A DNA stretch of 64,000 nt from Candidatus Contendibacter sp. (GTDB lineage: Bacteria; Pseudomonadota; Gammaproteobacteria; Competibacterales; Competibacteraceae), in contig JARSSP010000013.1 in the NCBI GenBank assembly GCA_029624675.1, forward strand, positions 1 to 64,000. The letters run 5' to 3'. Below the pieces are notes generated by a model. That model was not told the DNA's origin. It saw nothing but the letters and a program-made list of their open reading frames with translations, and did no database searches. This document shows positions 1-9,604 of this stretch, in pieces; position 1 is the first letter of the stretch, and every line of letters begins with the position of its first letter. Position numbers and translations under genes: made by a program.

Positions 1-72
1 TTGACAAAATAAGATGGTATTTGGAAATTCCACAACCGGTATAGGAGCGCTATAGCAAAGCAACTACCACTG

Positions 73-393
73 ATGACATCATCTCGGGAGGCAGCACTTC
101 AGGCATTAACACAAGCTTTAATACTCTACCATGAGTTTAGAAATACAGATAAGTCAGACCTTCAAAATTTATATATAAACCTCACTAGCCTTCTAAGGGC
201 CGCTTGTGATTCGTGGAAGAGTCTTGCAGGATTTAGAGACTCAGTCAGTCGTCTCCCGCGAATGACAGGTGATCTAAATAGAGCAAAGCGCGCTGTGCTA
301 GGGCAGCTCGATTTTATGTTAGGCGAGATTGATAGCACCCGACACAACATCAACAACATACTGAAGTCCATCGACACAATTCTCAAAGGTTAG
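73..393 (+). CDS. Small hypothetical helical protein
   Basis: A 106-residue open frame that I do not recognise. The predicted protein is polar, leucine-rich and probably all-helical, with no signal peptide, membrane segment or catalytic motif. The gene is visibly richer in A and T than the following genes. No clear ribosome binding site precedes the ATG, and the frame stays open upstream to an in-frame stop at 10-12, so this could be the 3' part of a longer decayed gene near the window edge. A TTGACA hexamer lies at 1-6 without a convincing -10 partner. Confidence 0.4.
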   Translation: MTSSREAALQALTQALILYHEFRNTDKSDLQNLYINLTSLLRAACDSWKSLAGFRDSVSRLPRMTGDLNRAKRAVLGQLDFMLGEIDSTRHNINNILKSIDTILKG

Positions 394-441
394 GTGTGGT
401 CCTGGGCGCAAAACGTCAACTTATATCCAATCACGATTTAG

Positions 442-1467
<1,026 letters not shown>

Positions 1468-1485
1468 TCGGCTTGTTGGCCGCCC

Positions 1486-1806
1486 CTACTCCCCATTGAT
1501 CACACCATATTCAGCCGGCATCTTCACGTAAAAGACCCGGACCTTCTCCCGTTCGATCAACGTCAGCAGTTGCGTCGCTTCCTCGTCGCTGACCATGAAC
1601 ACGACTTCCACCGGCAGATTGCCCGCCAATTCGAAAAAGTGATCCTCGTGCAGTACCCCATGCCGTCCGAACCCGGCGATCGCGCGAAATGCCGATCCGC
1701 CATGGATACCCAATTTTTTGGCGCGCTCCAGCAGCCATTCATAAACCAGAATACCGTGATGCCGGCGATGTTCGTGGACGTAAAATTTCAAATACACCCC
1801 GTTCAT
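1486..1806 (-). CDS. DUF190 family protein
   Basis: A 106-residue protein of the DUF190 family, small cytoplasmic alpha/beta proteins often found next to CrcB. Visible family features are YLKFYVHEHRRHHG near the N terminus, a GIHGGSAFRAIAGFG block and a terminal EVVFMVSDEEATQLL region. The start chosen is the ATG at 1806, which overlaps the crcB stop in an ATGA tetranucleotide and implies translational coupling. A longer frame starting at 1830 would overlap crcB further and is less likely. The pairing suggests a regulatory or accessory role in fluoride export, but the biochemical function is not established. Confidence 0.8.
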   Translation of the reverse strand: MNGVYLKFYVHEHRRHHGILVYEWLLERAKKLGIHGGSAFRAIAGFGRHGVLHEDHFFELAGNLPVEVVFMVSDEEATQLLTLIEREKVRVFYVKMPAEYGVINGE

Positions 1807-2198
1807 GACACCCCCATCGTCGTCAGCCATCGCATGACCGAAATCCCCAACAGGGTCATGGTGACCGAACCGATGACGTGCGTCAGGACGATGGCCAGAA
1901 CCCAGAAATACTCCTCGCGCAGCAACAAGGTAACTGTTTCGGCCGAGAAGGTGGAAAAGGTGGTGAGCCCGCCCAAAAAACCGGTGGTGATGGCCAGCCG
2001 GAGTTCCGGGGCAAGGAGCGCATGCTCGATCAAAAATTGCATGGCCATTCCCATCAGGAAGCCGCCCAGCAGATTCGCGGCCAGCGTCCCGAGCGGCAAG
2101 GTGGGGAATACAGGGTTGAGCAGCAGACCCAATCCCCAGCGCAACCAGGCGCCCGACGCGGCGCCGATGCCGATGGCGAGAAAGGCGTGGAAACCCAT
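1803..2198 (-). CDS. crcB: Fluoride channel CrcB/FluC
   Basis: A 131-residue four-helix membrane protein of the CrcB/Fluc family. It forms dual-topology dimers in the inner membrane that let fluoride out of the cell. Family signatures are the conserved Asn in GTLAANLLGG (residues 37-46) and GGLTTFSTFS (76-85), which carries the phenylalanines and threonines of the pore. Length is normal. It is followed by DUF190 with a four-base overlap and lies 65 bases downstream of murI in the same direction. I see no fluoride riboswitch in that short gap, so it may be co-transcribed with murI. Confidence 0.93.
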   Translation of the reverse strand: MGFHAFLAIGIGAASGAWLRWGLGLLLNPVFPTLPLGTLAANLLGGFLMGMAMQFLIEHALLAPELRLAITTGFLGGLTTFSTFSAETVTLLLREEYFWVLAIVLTHVIGSVTMTLLGISVMRWLTTMGVS

Positions 2199-2263
2199 GT
2201 TACCCCACGTTGATCAACAGCGTTGCGTGACTGGGAACGCGATGGCGAGGAAGAACGGAGTCC

Positions 2264-3070
2264 CTATCGGAAGGGCTCGGACAAAGCTTCGAGAGTGATC
2301 GACCGATCCAGCAGCCGGGCCATCAACCGCGCGGTCGGTTCGGGCAAGCCGCTGGTAAAATAACGCTCGCCGCCGGCCGCGCGATCATCGGCGAGCAGGC
2401 GCGCGGTTTCCAGTCGGCGGCGCAACTGCCGCGCCACCGCCGGGCTGGGATCGAGGATAGCGACATCTAGGCCAACCATCTGCTGGATCAACGGCATCAG
2501 GAACGGATAGTGGGTACATCCCAGCACCAGGGTATCGGCGCCGGCGGCGAGCAGCGGTTCCAGATAGCGCTCCAACAGGGCGCGAGGATGCGGGCCGCTC
2601 AATTCGCCGTGCTCGACGCAATCCGCCAGACCGGGACAGGGCTGCACCATCACCCGCGCCCGGTGGCCGTGCTGGTCAAGCAGAGCAGCAAATTTGTCGC
2701 TGCGCACGGTGTTGCTGGTGGCGAGGATGCCGACCACCCCAGAGCGGGTCTCGGCCACGGCCGGTTTGAGCGCCGGTTCGACACCGATGATTGGAAGGCT
2801 GAAATGCGCTCGCAGGTGAGCAATAGCCGCCGCCGTCGCGGTGTTGCAAGCGACCACCACCGCCTTGGCGTCCTGTTCCAACAAAAATTCGGTGATGGCG
2901 AACGCCCGTCGCGTGATGAACTCGGCCGATTTATTACCGTAAGGCGCATGGCCCGAATCGGCCACGTACAATAGCGCCTCGCGTGGCAGATCGGCGCGAA
3001 TTCGCTGGAACACCGACAGCCCGCCCACTCCGGAATCGAACACGCCGATGGGATGATTGTTGTCGCCCAT
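2264..3070 (-). CDS. murI: Glutamate racemase
   Basis: A 268-residue cofactor-independent racemase that makes D-glutamate for peptidoglycan. The substrate-binding FDSGVGGLS is at residues 11-19, and the two catalytic cysteines lie in ACNTATA (Cys75) and LGCTHYP (Cys185), so the enzyme looks intact. The ATG at 3070 is preferred because it fits the family's N terminus; an upstream TTG at 3106 would add twelve residues. It is the first gene of a compact minus-strand group with crcB and DUF190. Confidence 0.95.
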   Translation of the reverse strand: MGDNNHPIGVFDSGVGGLSVFQRIRADLPREALLYVADSGHAPYGNKSAEFITRRAFAITEFLLEQDAKAVVVACNTATAAAIAHLRAHFSLPIIGVEPALKPAVAETRSGVVGILATSNTVRSDKFAALLDQHGHRARVMVQPCPGLADCVEHGELSGPHPRALLERYLEPLLAAGADTLVLGCTHYPFLMPLIQQMVGLDVAILDPSPAVARQLRRRLETARLLADDRAAGGERYFTSGLPEPTARLMARLLDRSITLEALSEPFR

Positions 3071-3204
3071 CCGATTTAGGGATCGGGTGACCGGCGGATG
3101 GGCCAATTGGCCATCAGGGGATCGGCGCTACTTGGAGAGGCATCCCCGACTTTCGGCGCGTCGAGGAACTTGAGATCAAGGAACACCCTCTTATCGCTTA
3201 CCGC

Positions 3205-3537
3205 TTACTTGGAAATACCCACGGCCTCGGCGGCATCGAGTACCTTGACGGTCGGTTTCTCGCCGCAGTAGGCGGCCAGATTGCTGCTGAACTTTTCCAG
3301 ATCTTTCCAATTCAACACGGTATCCCCGGAAACGCCGCTTAGATAGCCATCGATCCACATCATCACCACGCCGGCGTCCTCGGCGGAGCTTTGCGACAAA
3401 TCCTGCAAAAATTGCCCACAAGTGATCGAACCGAAATCAATGTTCTGCATCTGGGCTTTTTTGGCGGCCACGGCAGGCGCCGAAACGAGCAGGCTGGCCG
3501 CAATATACACGGCGACGGTGGCAAGCGAAGGCTTCAT
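3205..3537 (-). CDS. HdeA/HdeB-like periplasmic acid-stress chaperone
   Basis: A 110-residue secreted protein resembling the HdeA/HdeB family, small periplasmic chaperones that unfold at low pH and protect other proteins. Residues 1-24 are a typical signal peptide ending APAVAA. The mature part has the two cysteines (Cys40 and Cys91) that form the family's disulfide, and a central WIDGYLSG motif. The ATG at 3537 has a GGAG ribosome binding site. The gene is single and divergent from the following hydrolase gene. Family assignment is by motif and size only. Confidence 0.72.
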   Translation of the reverse strand: MKPSLATVAVYIAASLLVSAPAVAAKKAQMQNIDFGSITCGQFLQDLSQSSAEDAGVVMMWIDGYLSGVSGDTVLNWKDLEKFSSNLAAYCGEKPTVKVLDAAEAVGISK

Positions 3538-3688
3538 GACGATCTCCGACGGCTGGAATGGAAGCAAAGGAAATTTCCGATCAAATCACTTTTTAAAGCT
3601 TAGCGAGTGAAGGTTCCAAAAGCTACGGAATCGTGCGTTGACCCTCGCCCCCTTTCCAGATGCCCATTGCGGAGGCATGAATTCCACG

Positions 3689-5143
3689 ATGAACTTGAAA
3701 CGACGATCTTTCATCATATTACTCGGCTGCTGGATGCTGATCTCCGGTCTGATCCCAGTCGGCGTCCACGCCGCTGAAACCGCGCTGGACCAGTACGTCG
3801 CCAAGCCGGATTCTCATTATGCGGTCAGGCATTACCACACCCAGGAACGAGCCGCCTACGCCGTCTATTTTCTGGAAATGACCTCCCAGCAGTGGCGCTC
3901 CGCCAGCGAGGTGGACCGTCCAGTGTGGACGCACGAGGTCGCGCTGGTCATTCCGCGCTTCGGGCTGGACAGCACCGACACCGCGATTCTGGTGATTGGC
4001 GGCGGCGGCAACGGCGGCGCGCTGATGACCGAGATCAACGACGCGGTCGGCGCGGCGGCCCTCACCACGGGCGCGGTGCTCGCCCTGGTCAATCAGGTGC
4101 CGAATCAGCCGCTGTACTTCACCGACGACGGGGGACGGGGACGCAAGGAAGACGAAATTCTGGCCTACAGCCTGGACAAGGCGCTGGACACCGGCGATTC
4201 GGAATGGCCGGTGCATCTGGCGATGACCAAGGCCGCCGTGCGCGCCATGGACACGGTGCAGACCTTCGCGGCCAGCAAGGGCGTCAACATCAAAAACTTC
4301 CTGGTGCTGGGCGGCTCGAAGCGCGGTTGGACCACCTGGCTGACCGCCGCCGTGGATCAGCGCGTCAAGGCCATCATTCCGGCCTCGATCGACATGCCCA
4401 ATCTCGGCCAACAATTCATCCACCACTGGGAATCCTATGGCTTTTACGCGCCGGCCCTGAAGGACTACGTGGAATTCAACCTACCCTGTCGGGTGCAGAC
4501 GCCGGAAGGCAAGGCCATGTTGGGGGTCGTGGATCCTTACACCTACCGCGACCGCTACACGATGCCCAAGTTGATTCTCAACGCCACCGGCGACCAGTTT
4601 TTCACCACCGATTCCTCGCGGTTCTACTACGCCGATCTGCCGGATCCCAAATGGCTGCGTTACACGCCGAACACCGATCACAAACAAAGCGAGGACGTGA
4701 TCATCGAGGCGCTGTCGTGGATCGACGACATTCTGGACAATAAGACCAGTCCCCACATCGACTGGACGGTCGCGGACAATGGCTTCCTCTGGATCTGGCC
4801 CTCGGCCCAGCCCAAGGAGGTCAAACTGTGGCAGGCGACCAATCCCAGCGCCCGCGATTTCCGGCTGGAATCGCTGGGGCCGGCCTGGACCGGCCACGAT
4901 CTGATCTCCTGGGAACCCGTCGTCCTGTCGTCGTTTTCCGGGGGAACCGGCTTTCAGCAACTGGCGCCGATGCCCAACGGTTCCTATGTCGGGGTGGTGT
5001 CGCGCCCAGCCGCCGGCTGGACCGCGTTCCTGATCGAGGCGACCTTCGACACCGCCGGGGTGCTCGAACCCGATCAGGTCTACAGCACCGGCGTGCAAAT
5101 CTTTCCGGACACGCTGCCGTATGCCGGGACGGCCTGCCGGTGA
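3689..5143 (+). CDS. PhoPQ-activated pathogenicity-related (PqaA-like) secreted hydrolase
   Basis: A roughly 484-residue protein of the PhoPQ_related family, alpha/beta-hydrolase-like exported proteins of unknown substrate. It has an N-terminal signal peptide (about 25 residues, ending VGVHA), then a glycine-rich VIGGGGNGG loop. The nucleophile elbow GGSKRGWTTW, an acidic residue in NATGDQFF and a histidine in NTDHK would form a Ser-Asp-His triad. The start is uncertain: ATG 3689 has GGAGG 13 bases upstream, ATG 3677 is only one base from it, and the frame extends to a TTG at 3638. Regulation by PhoPQ is known for the family in Salmonella only. Confidence 0.85.
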   Translation: MNLKRRSFIILLGCWMLISGLIPVGVHAAETALDQYVAKPDSHYAVRHYHTQERAAYAVYFLEMTSQQWRSASEVDRPVWTHEVALVIPRFGLDSTDTAILVIGGGGNGGALMTEINDAVGAAALTTGAVLALVNQVPNQPLYFTDDGGRGRKEDEILAYSLDKALDTGDSEWPVHLAMTKAAVRAMDTVQTFAASKGVNIKNFLVLGGSKRGWTTWLTAAVDQRVKAIIPASIDMPNLGQQFIHHWESYGFYAPALKDYVEFNLPCRVQTPEGKAMLGVVDPYTYRDRYTMPKLILNATGDQFFTTDSSRFYYADLPDPKWLRYTPNTDHKQSEDVIIEALSWIDDILDNKTSPHIDWTVADNGFLWIWPSAQPKEVKLWQATNPSARDFRLESLGPAWTGHDLISWEPVVLSSFSGGTGFQQLAPMPNGSYVGVVSRPAAGWTAFLIEATFDTAGVLEPDQVYSTGVQIFPDTLPYAGTACR

Positions 5144-5159
5144 AGTGGCGGCTGGGGTC

Positions 5160-6683
5160 TTACCCCCGCAGTTCCCGCCGCAGCACCTTGCCCGCCGCCG
5201 AGATCGGCAACGACGCCACGAATTCAACGTGGCGGGGAATCTTGTAGCGGGCCAGATGCTCGCCGAGGTGCGCCAACAGCGCCTCGGCGGTGGCGGTCTG
5301 GTCCGGCTTGAGCACCACGAACGCCTTGCCGACTTCGCCCCACCGGGGATCGGGGACACCGACCACCGCGCACTGGAACACCGCCGGGTGCTTGTAGAGC
5401 GCCGCTTCGATTTCCGTCGGATAGACGTTCTCGCCGCCAGAAATGAACATATCCTTGAGCCGATCCACGATGGTGAAATACCAATCCTCATCGTGGCGGG
5501 CCAAATCGCCGGTATGGAACCAGCCGTCGCGATCGATCATCTCGGCCCAGGCGGCGGGGTTGTTGAAGTAGCCGGAGGCGATGCTGGGTCCCTTCAGCAC
5601 CAGTTCGCCCACCTGGTTGGGTCCTAGCCGCCGGTTGTCGCGATCCACGATCCGGGCGTCGATGAAGAAGTTGGGCCGGCCGATGCTGCCGGCCTTGCGG
5701 ATGGCGTCTTCCGGCGCCAGCGCGAACAGCCCCGGCCCGAATTCGGTCATGCCGAAGCCCTGCTTGAAGCGCACGCCTTTTTCGCGGGTGTACTGCTCGA
5801 CCAGCGGCACCGGCAACGGCGCTCCCCCGCTGGTGCAAAAGCGCAGCGAGCTTAGATCGGCGTCCGCCCAGGCCGGGGTTTGCGTGAGCATCTGGTACAT
5901 GGCCGGGACCGCCGCGAACACAGTGACTCTTTCCCGTTCGATCAGCCGCAGCACCAGTTCCGGATCGAAGCGTTTCGTCAGGATGGTGGTCCCCCCCATG
6001 ATGACTTGCGAGGAGGCATAGGCGAACAGACCACCGGCGTGGAACATGGGGAACACGTTCAGATAGATGTCGCCGCGCCCAAGGTCGTGAATGACGGTGT
6101 TGTGGCAGTTCCAGGCGATCTGGCGATGGCTGATCTGAGCGCCCTTGGGCAGGCCGGTGGTGCCGCCGGTGAACAGGATGGTGGCGATGTCCTCGCCTTC
6201 CAGCGTCTCGCAAACGCAAGAAGTGGTCGGAGCAGCAGCCAATAGCGCATCGAATTCCAGGCTGCCGGGGATACCGTCGCCGTCCAGATGAACCCAGTGA
6301 CGCAGCGACGTTTTCGCCTGAGCCAACTGGGTGGCGGCGTCCTTGAACGCGTCGTCGTAGAGCAAAACGGTCGGGGTGACGTTGGCGAGGATCTGTTGGA
6401 GCTCGCGCCAGTGCAAGCGCCAGTTGAGCGCGGTGTGGACGGCGCCCAGCTTGCCGCAGGCAAATAGCGAATCGAGGTGTTCGACCCGGTCTTGAGCCAA
6501 GATCGCCACCCGGTCGCCCTTGCCGATGCTGGCCGTGGCGCGCAGCCAGTTGGCCAGCCGGTTGGCCCGCTCGTTCATCTGGGCGTAGGTCAGCCGTAAC
6601 TCCGGCGTCTTGCCGGTATCCACGATGGCCAGCGCATCTGGGCTGTAAATCGCCCGCCGGCCGAGATAGTCGCCGATGTACAT
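5160..6683 (-). CDS. Acyl-CoA synthetase (AMP-dependent synthetase/ligase)
   Basis: A 507-residue ANL-superfamily ligase that activates a carboxylic acid, probably a fatty or aryl acid, through an acyl-AMP intermediate to the CoA thioester. The ATP-binding loop FTGGTTGLPKG, the GFGMTEFGPG motif, the GWFHTGD hinge-side aspartate and the C-terminal GKVLRREL lysine are all present. The ATG at 6683 is preceded by AAGGGG; the frame runs further upstream to 6806 but lacks family similarity there. The gene is convergent with the PqaA-like gene. Substrate is not evident from sequence. Confidence 0.9.
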   Translation of the reverse strand: MYIGDYLGRRAIYSPDALAIVDTGKTPELRLTYAQMNERANRLANWLRATASIGKGDRVAILAQDRVEHLDSLFACGKLGAVHTALNWRLHWRELQQILANVTPTVLLYDDAFKDAATQLAQAKTSLRHWVHLDGDGIPGSLEFDALLAAAPTTSCVCETLEGEDIATILFTGGTTGLPKGAQISHRQIAWNCHNTVIHDLGRGDIYLNVFPMFHAGGLFAYASSQVIMGGTTILTKRFDPELVLRLIERERVTVFAAVPAMYQMLTQTPAWADADLSSLRFCTSGGAPLPVPLVEQYTREKGVRFKQGFGMTEFGPGLFALAPEDAIRKAGSIGRPNFFIDARIVDRDNRRLGPNQVGELVLKGPSIASGYFNNPAAWAEMIDRDGWFHTGDLARHDEDWYFTIVDRLKDMFISGGENVYPTEIEAALYKHPAVFQCAVVGVPDPRWGEVGKAFVVLKPDQTATAEALLAHLGEHLARYKIPRHVEFVASLPISAAGKVLRRELRG

Positions 6684-6890
6684 CTTGCTCCCCTTGGATG
6701 GATGGTCACTGAGCGCCGCTCCCCTCCACCACCGCGCCCGCCGGGGCGATGGTAGAGAGGATGGCCGGATTGGGTTGAAGTATACGACGTTACCCACCCT
6801 TGCCACGCGTCCGGGCGGACGATCACCGCCGACATATACTTATGACTTGCCGAAGCCGGTGATCCGCCTACCCAACCCTATCAAGGAGAC

Positions 6891-7703
6891 ATGCCCATGC
6901 CCATCAACTACCCTCCTACTCCCATTCCGCTGGACCGGCCCGAAATCTTGGCCTGCCTGTTTCATCCCCGCCCCGGTTATCGCCTGAGCCAAGCGAACAG
7001 TAACGACTTGCGCATCCCAGTCGGCGATGGCGTGATCGTCGGTGGGTACTGTCATCGGGCCGATCCCAAGGCGGCAACCCTGCTGTATTTTCACGGCAAC
7101 GGCGAGATTGTCGAGGACTACGATGACCTCGGTCCGATTTACGTCCAGCGTGGGATCAATTTTCTGGTGGTGGACTATCGCGGTTATGGTCAGTCCACCG
7201 GCCAGCCAACCGCCTCGGCACTGCTGGCCGACAGTCACGCCGTGCTGGGATTCGTCACCGGCTGGCTAAAGCGCCAGGGTTTTACCGGCCCCCTGTTGGT
7301 GATGGGCCGCTCGCTGGGCAGTGCCCCAGCCCTGGAACTGGCTTCCCATCATCCCGAGGTCATCGCTGGGTTGATTCTGGAAAGCGGCTTCGCCCACACC
7401 GGACCGTTGCTGCGCCGGCTTGGAGTCAACCTTGCCACCCTGAACTTCGATGAATATCAGGGTTTCCGTCAACTGAACAAGATCCGGATCATCACCAAAC
7501 CCACCCTGATCATTCACGCGGAACATGACCACATCATTCCGTTCAGCGACGGGCAGGCCCTATACGACGCCAGTCCGGCACCCGACAAGCGATTGCTCAG
7601 GATTCCCGGCGCCGATCACAATACGATTTTCGCCGTGGGCTGGCAGGCATATCTAGAGGCGGTCGAAACTCTCGCGGCTTCTCTCCGCTCCAGCGCTACT
7701 TGA
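6891..7703 (+). CDS. Alpha/beta hydrolase
   Basis: A 270-residue cytoplasmic serine hydrolase of the BAAT/dipeptidyl-peptidase-like alpha/beta-hydrolase group. The oxyanion-hole FHGNGE is near residue 67, the nucleophile elbow GRSLGS places Ser141, and Asp213 (HAEHDHIIP) and His243 (GADHN) complete the triad. No signal peptide is visible. An AAGGAG ribosome binding site supports the start. Its substrate cannot be predicted. Confidence 0.88.
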   Translation: MPMPINYPPTPIPLDRPEILACLFHPRPGYRLSQANSNDLRIPVGDGVIVGGYCHRADPKAATLLYFHGNGEIVEDYDDLGPIYVQRGINFLVVDYRGYGQSTGQPTASALLADSHAVLGFVTGWLKRQGFTGPLLVMGRSLGSAPALELASHHPEVIAGLILESGFAHTGPLLRRLGVNLATLNFDEYQGFRQLNKIRIITKPTLIIHAEHDHIIPFSDGQALYDASPAPDKRLLRIPGADHNTIFAVGWQAYLEAVETLAASLRSSAT

Positions 7704-7823
7704 TTCGATGACCGCGTCCGCAGGTATTGGCCGAACTTCAAGCCGGGGCCTTGCATCACATTCCTGACTCTATCCTTGGTTGAGAACCGCTGCGACGGTC
7801 TTACCGCCGCTTTGGAGGACGCA

Positions 7824-8369
7824 ATGAATCGAAACCTCCCTTTCCACTGGTTCGGTCTGTTTTTCCTCTTTCCCCTTGGGTGGTTGGTTGGCTGTGTGGT
7901 TCCCCCTCCCGTCCACGATCCGATTCGGGATTCAAATTTCCAGGGACCGCCGCTGGCGGTGGCGCGCGCCCGACCCGAGGCTTATCTTCAGACGTGGGTT
8001 CGTTGGGGCGGCGTGATTGCGCGGGTGGACAACCGGCGCGAAGAGACCTGGGTGGAAGTCGTCGAACAGCCCCTGGAAGCGAATGGATACCCTCTCAGGG
8101 CCGAGGCCAGCGCGGGTCGCTTCCTCGCCCGATTCCCCGGTTTTCTGGATCCGGCCATTTACGCGGTCGGTCGGTCGATCACCGTCGTCGGTCCGCTGAC
8201 CGGCACGGTGCCGGGTCAGGTCGGCGACTATCGCACCACCTATCTGGTCGTGTCGGTGGAGCTTCATCGACTTTGGCCGGAACGCCGCCCGCCCGAGGTG
8301 ATTTACATGCCGGACCCCTTCTGGTACGGCCCTGGTTATCCGTGGGGCTATGGGCGCGGGTTTTGGTAG
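7824..8369 (+). CDS. Slp-family outer-membrane lipoprotein
   Basis: A 181-residue lipoprotein resembling starvation-inducible Slp. The lipobox LVGC ends a hydrophobic signal of about 24 residues, followed by VVPPPVHDP. The body has the Slp-like pattern of VRWGGVIARVDNR, an EVVEQPL strand and DPAIYAVGRSITVVG. The C terminus is rich in Tyr, Gly, Pro and Trp. GGAGG lies six bases before the ATG. The family is anchored in the outer membrane and induced by starvation or acid in enterobacteria; its exact role is unknown. Confidence 0.82.
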   Translation: MNRNLPFHWFGLFFLFPLGWLVGCVVPPPVHDPIRDSNFQGPPLAVARARPEAYLQTWVRWGGVIARVDNRREETWVEVVEQPLEANGYPLRAEASAGRFLARFPGFLDPAIYAVGRSITVVGPLTGTVPGQVGDYRTTYLVVSVELHRLWPERRPPEVIYMPDPFWYGPGYPWGYGRGFW

Positions 8370-8407
8370 AGACATGGCGCCAGCAAATAAGCTTCGACAG
8401 CGTCTCG

Positions 8408-8513
8408 AATAACATTCTTGGGAGCGGCTCTGGCAAACGGCCCAGTATGAGGGTATCTACCTCAACGCCATTCGAAAATGGGCACCACTTGTCCTAAGAA
8501 CGGGGTCCACCTT
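8408..8513 (+). mobile_element. Decayed IS3-family remnant
   Basis: The first part matches the 3' region of the transposase of the IS3-family element at 25094-25973 (shared GAGCGGCTCTGG and GAGGGTATCTACCTCAACGCC). It then jumps directly to the element's right terminal repeat (GTCCTAAGAACGGGGTCCACC, here at 8491-8511). Most of the element is missing and no frame survives. It ends exactly where the Rpn gene tail begins, so an IS insertion probably broke that gene before the rest was lost. Confidence 0.75.
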
Positions 8514-8715
8514 AGAAGAAGGCCGCAGGGAAGGCCACAAGGAACTGGGATTATTATTATTGCAGGAGTTGCTCACCGAGAAATTTGGGCCGCTGGATGC
8601 CGCGACCCTGGCGCGGCTGAAGGCGACGGACAGCGAGACGCTGCTGATTTGGGGCAAGCGGGTGTTGAACGCCAAGAGTTTGGCGGAGGTCTTTCAGGAC
8701 TCCGCCACTCACTAA
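8514..8715 (+). pseudogene. 3' remnant of an Rpn-family nuclease gene
   Basis: About 67 codons that translate to the C-terminal end of the Rpn-type protein encoded at 17514-18605, from the EEGRREG repeat through ELLTEKFGPLDAATL to the identical end DSATH and stop. It differs from the intact copy at scattered bases, so it comes from a diverged paralogue or an older duplication. The 5' nine tenths are gone and an IS3 end abuts the break. Without its catalytic part it cannot be active. Confidence 0.85.
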
Positions 8716-9488
8716 TGCCGCGCCCTTAGAGCACAAGGAAAGCTTCAAGCCGGCGGCAAGGGCGGCGGCAGATGGGCGAACAGCGCGTTCAACTCGGCCA
8801 CCTCGCCGGCCGGGGTCCACTGGGCCATGCCTTGCGCCCACACCAGGGTAGCGCGGGTCAACTGACCGCCTTGCGCCTGGCGTTGCAGTTCGTCCATCGG
8901 GAACGGCCCGGCCTGCTGGTTGTTGACCGCCACGAAGTAGGGTTTGGCGGTCGGCAACGGTGGGGGCGCCAGCGGCGCCGGGGCCGGTTGCGGCGCGGGA
9001 GCCGCTGGCGCTGGTCGTGCCAAGGTCTCGTTCAGCCGCTGGGCCATCGCCAGTCCCAATCCCATGTTCAGCGCCTCGGAACCACCGCCCGGATTGGCCG
9101 CCGCGTCGCGCAGGGCCTCCGCCGCCTGGAACTGGGTGTACTGATCGAGATTGCCGACGATGCCCATGCTGCTGCGCTTGTCCAGCGCGGCCTCGACTTC
9201 CTGGGGCAGTGAGATGTTTTCCACCAGCAGATTGGTCAGTTCCAGCCCCACCGCCGCGAATTCCGGGGCGATGCGCTGCAACAGGAACTGGCCGAGCTGA
9301 TCGTAGTTACCGGCCAAGTCCAGCGCCGGAATCTTGGCCTGGCCGAGAATGTTGGTGAAGCGCGACACCACCATGTTGCGCAACTGGTTGGTGATTTCGT
9401 CGGTGGTGAAGCGGCCGTCGGTGCCGACGATCTCGCGCAAAAAGGTCGGCGCATCCTTGACCCGGATCGCGTAGCTGCCGAAGGCCCG
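8716..9488. repeat. Left copy of a large duplication (matches 18669-19440)
   Basis: From about 8735 to 9488 the sequence appears identical, base for base, to 18687-19440, covering two thirds of the SPFH-GYF gene. Identity ends abruptly at 9488/19440 (after AAGGCCCG). On the other side a 63-base stretch present at 18606-18668 is absent here. The two copies are in the same orientation and enclose the Zorya operon and the intact Rpn gene. Confidence 0.85.
8745..9488 (-). pseudogene. 5'-truncated SPFH-GYF gene copy
   Basis: Encodes the last 247 or so residues of the protein at 18697-19818, with apparently identical sequence from AFGSYAIRVKD to the end, including the C-terminal GYF_2-like domain. 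The first third, with the membrane-proximal SPFH start, is missing. The open frame continues past the break to 9593 with about 34 unrelated residues, so a chimeric protein is conceivable. That extension overlaps the zorA promoter region and has no family support, so I call it a pseudogene. Confidence 0.82.
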
Positions 9489-9515
9489 TGATCGGAGTTT
9501 CCGCTTTTCCAGATC

Positions 9516-9546
9516 GTTACAGCCTTTATTGTAACATTTTTTGACA
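9516..9546 (+). promoter_or_regulatory. Palindrome and -35-like hexamer before zorA
   Basis: An inverted repeat GTTACA-N8-TGTAAC occupies 9516-9535 and is followed by a consensus TTGACA at 9541-9546. No good -10 element is spaced correctly behind it. The palindrome could be an operator for a regulator of the Zorya operon. Both lie in the short non-duplicated segment between the truncated SPFH copy and zorA. Confidence 0.35.
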
Positions 9547-9604
9547 TACGATAGACTGAGCGCAAAGGAAGCGAAAATAGGTAGCGCCTTCATGGAGAAG
9601 CAAC

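Noticed and set aside
2199..2263. Fluoride riboswitch before crcB
   Set aside because: The short gap lacks the expected conserved motif; crcB is probably transcribed with murI.
9489..9593. Chimeric 5' extension of the truncated SPFH frame
   Set aside because: The 34 extra residues match nothing and overlap the zorA upstream region; treated as accidental.
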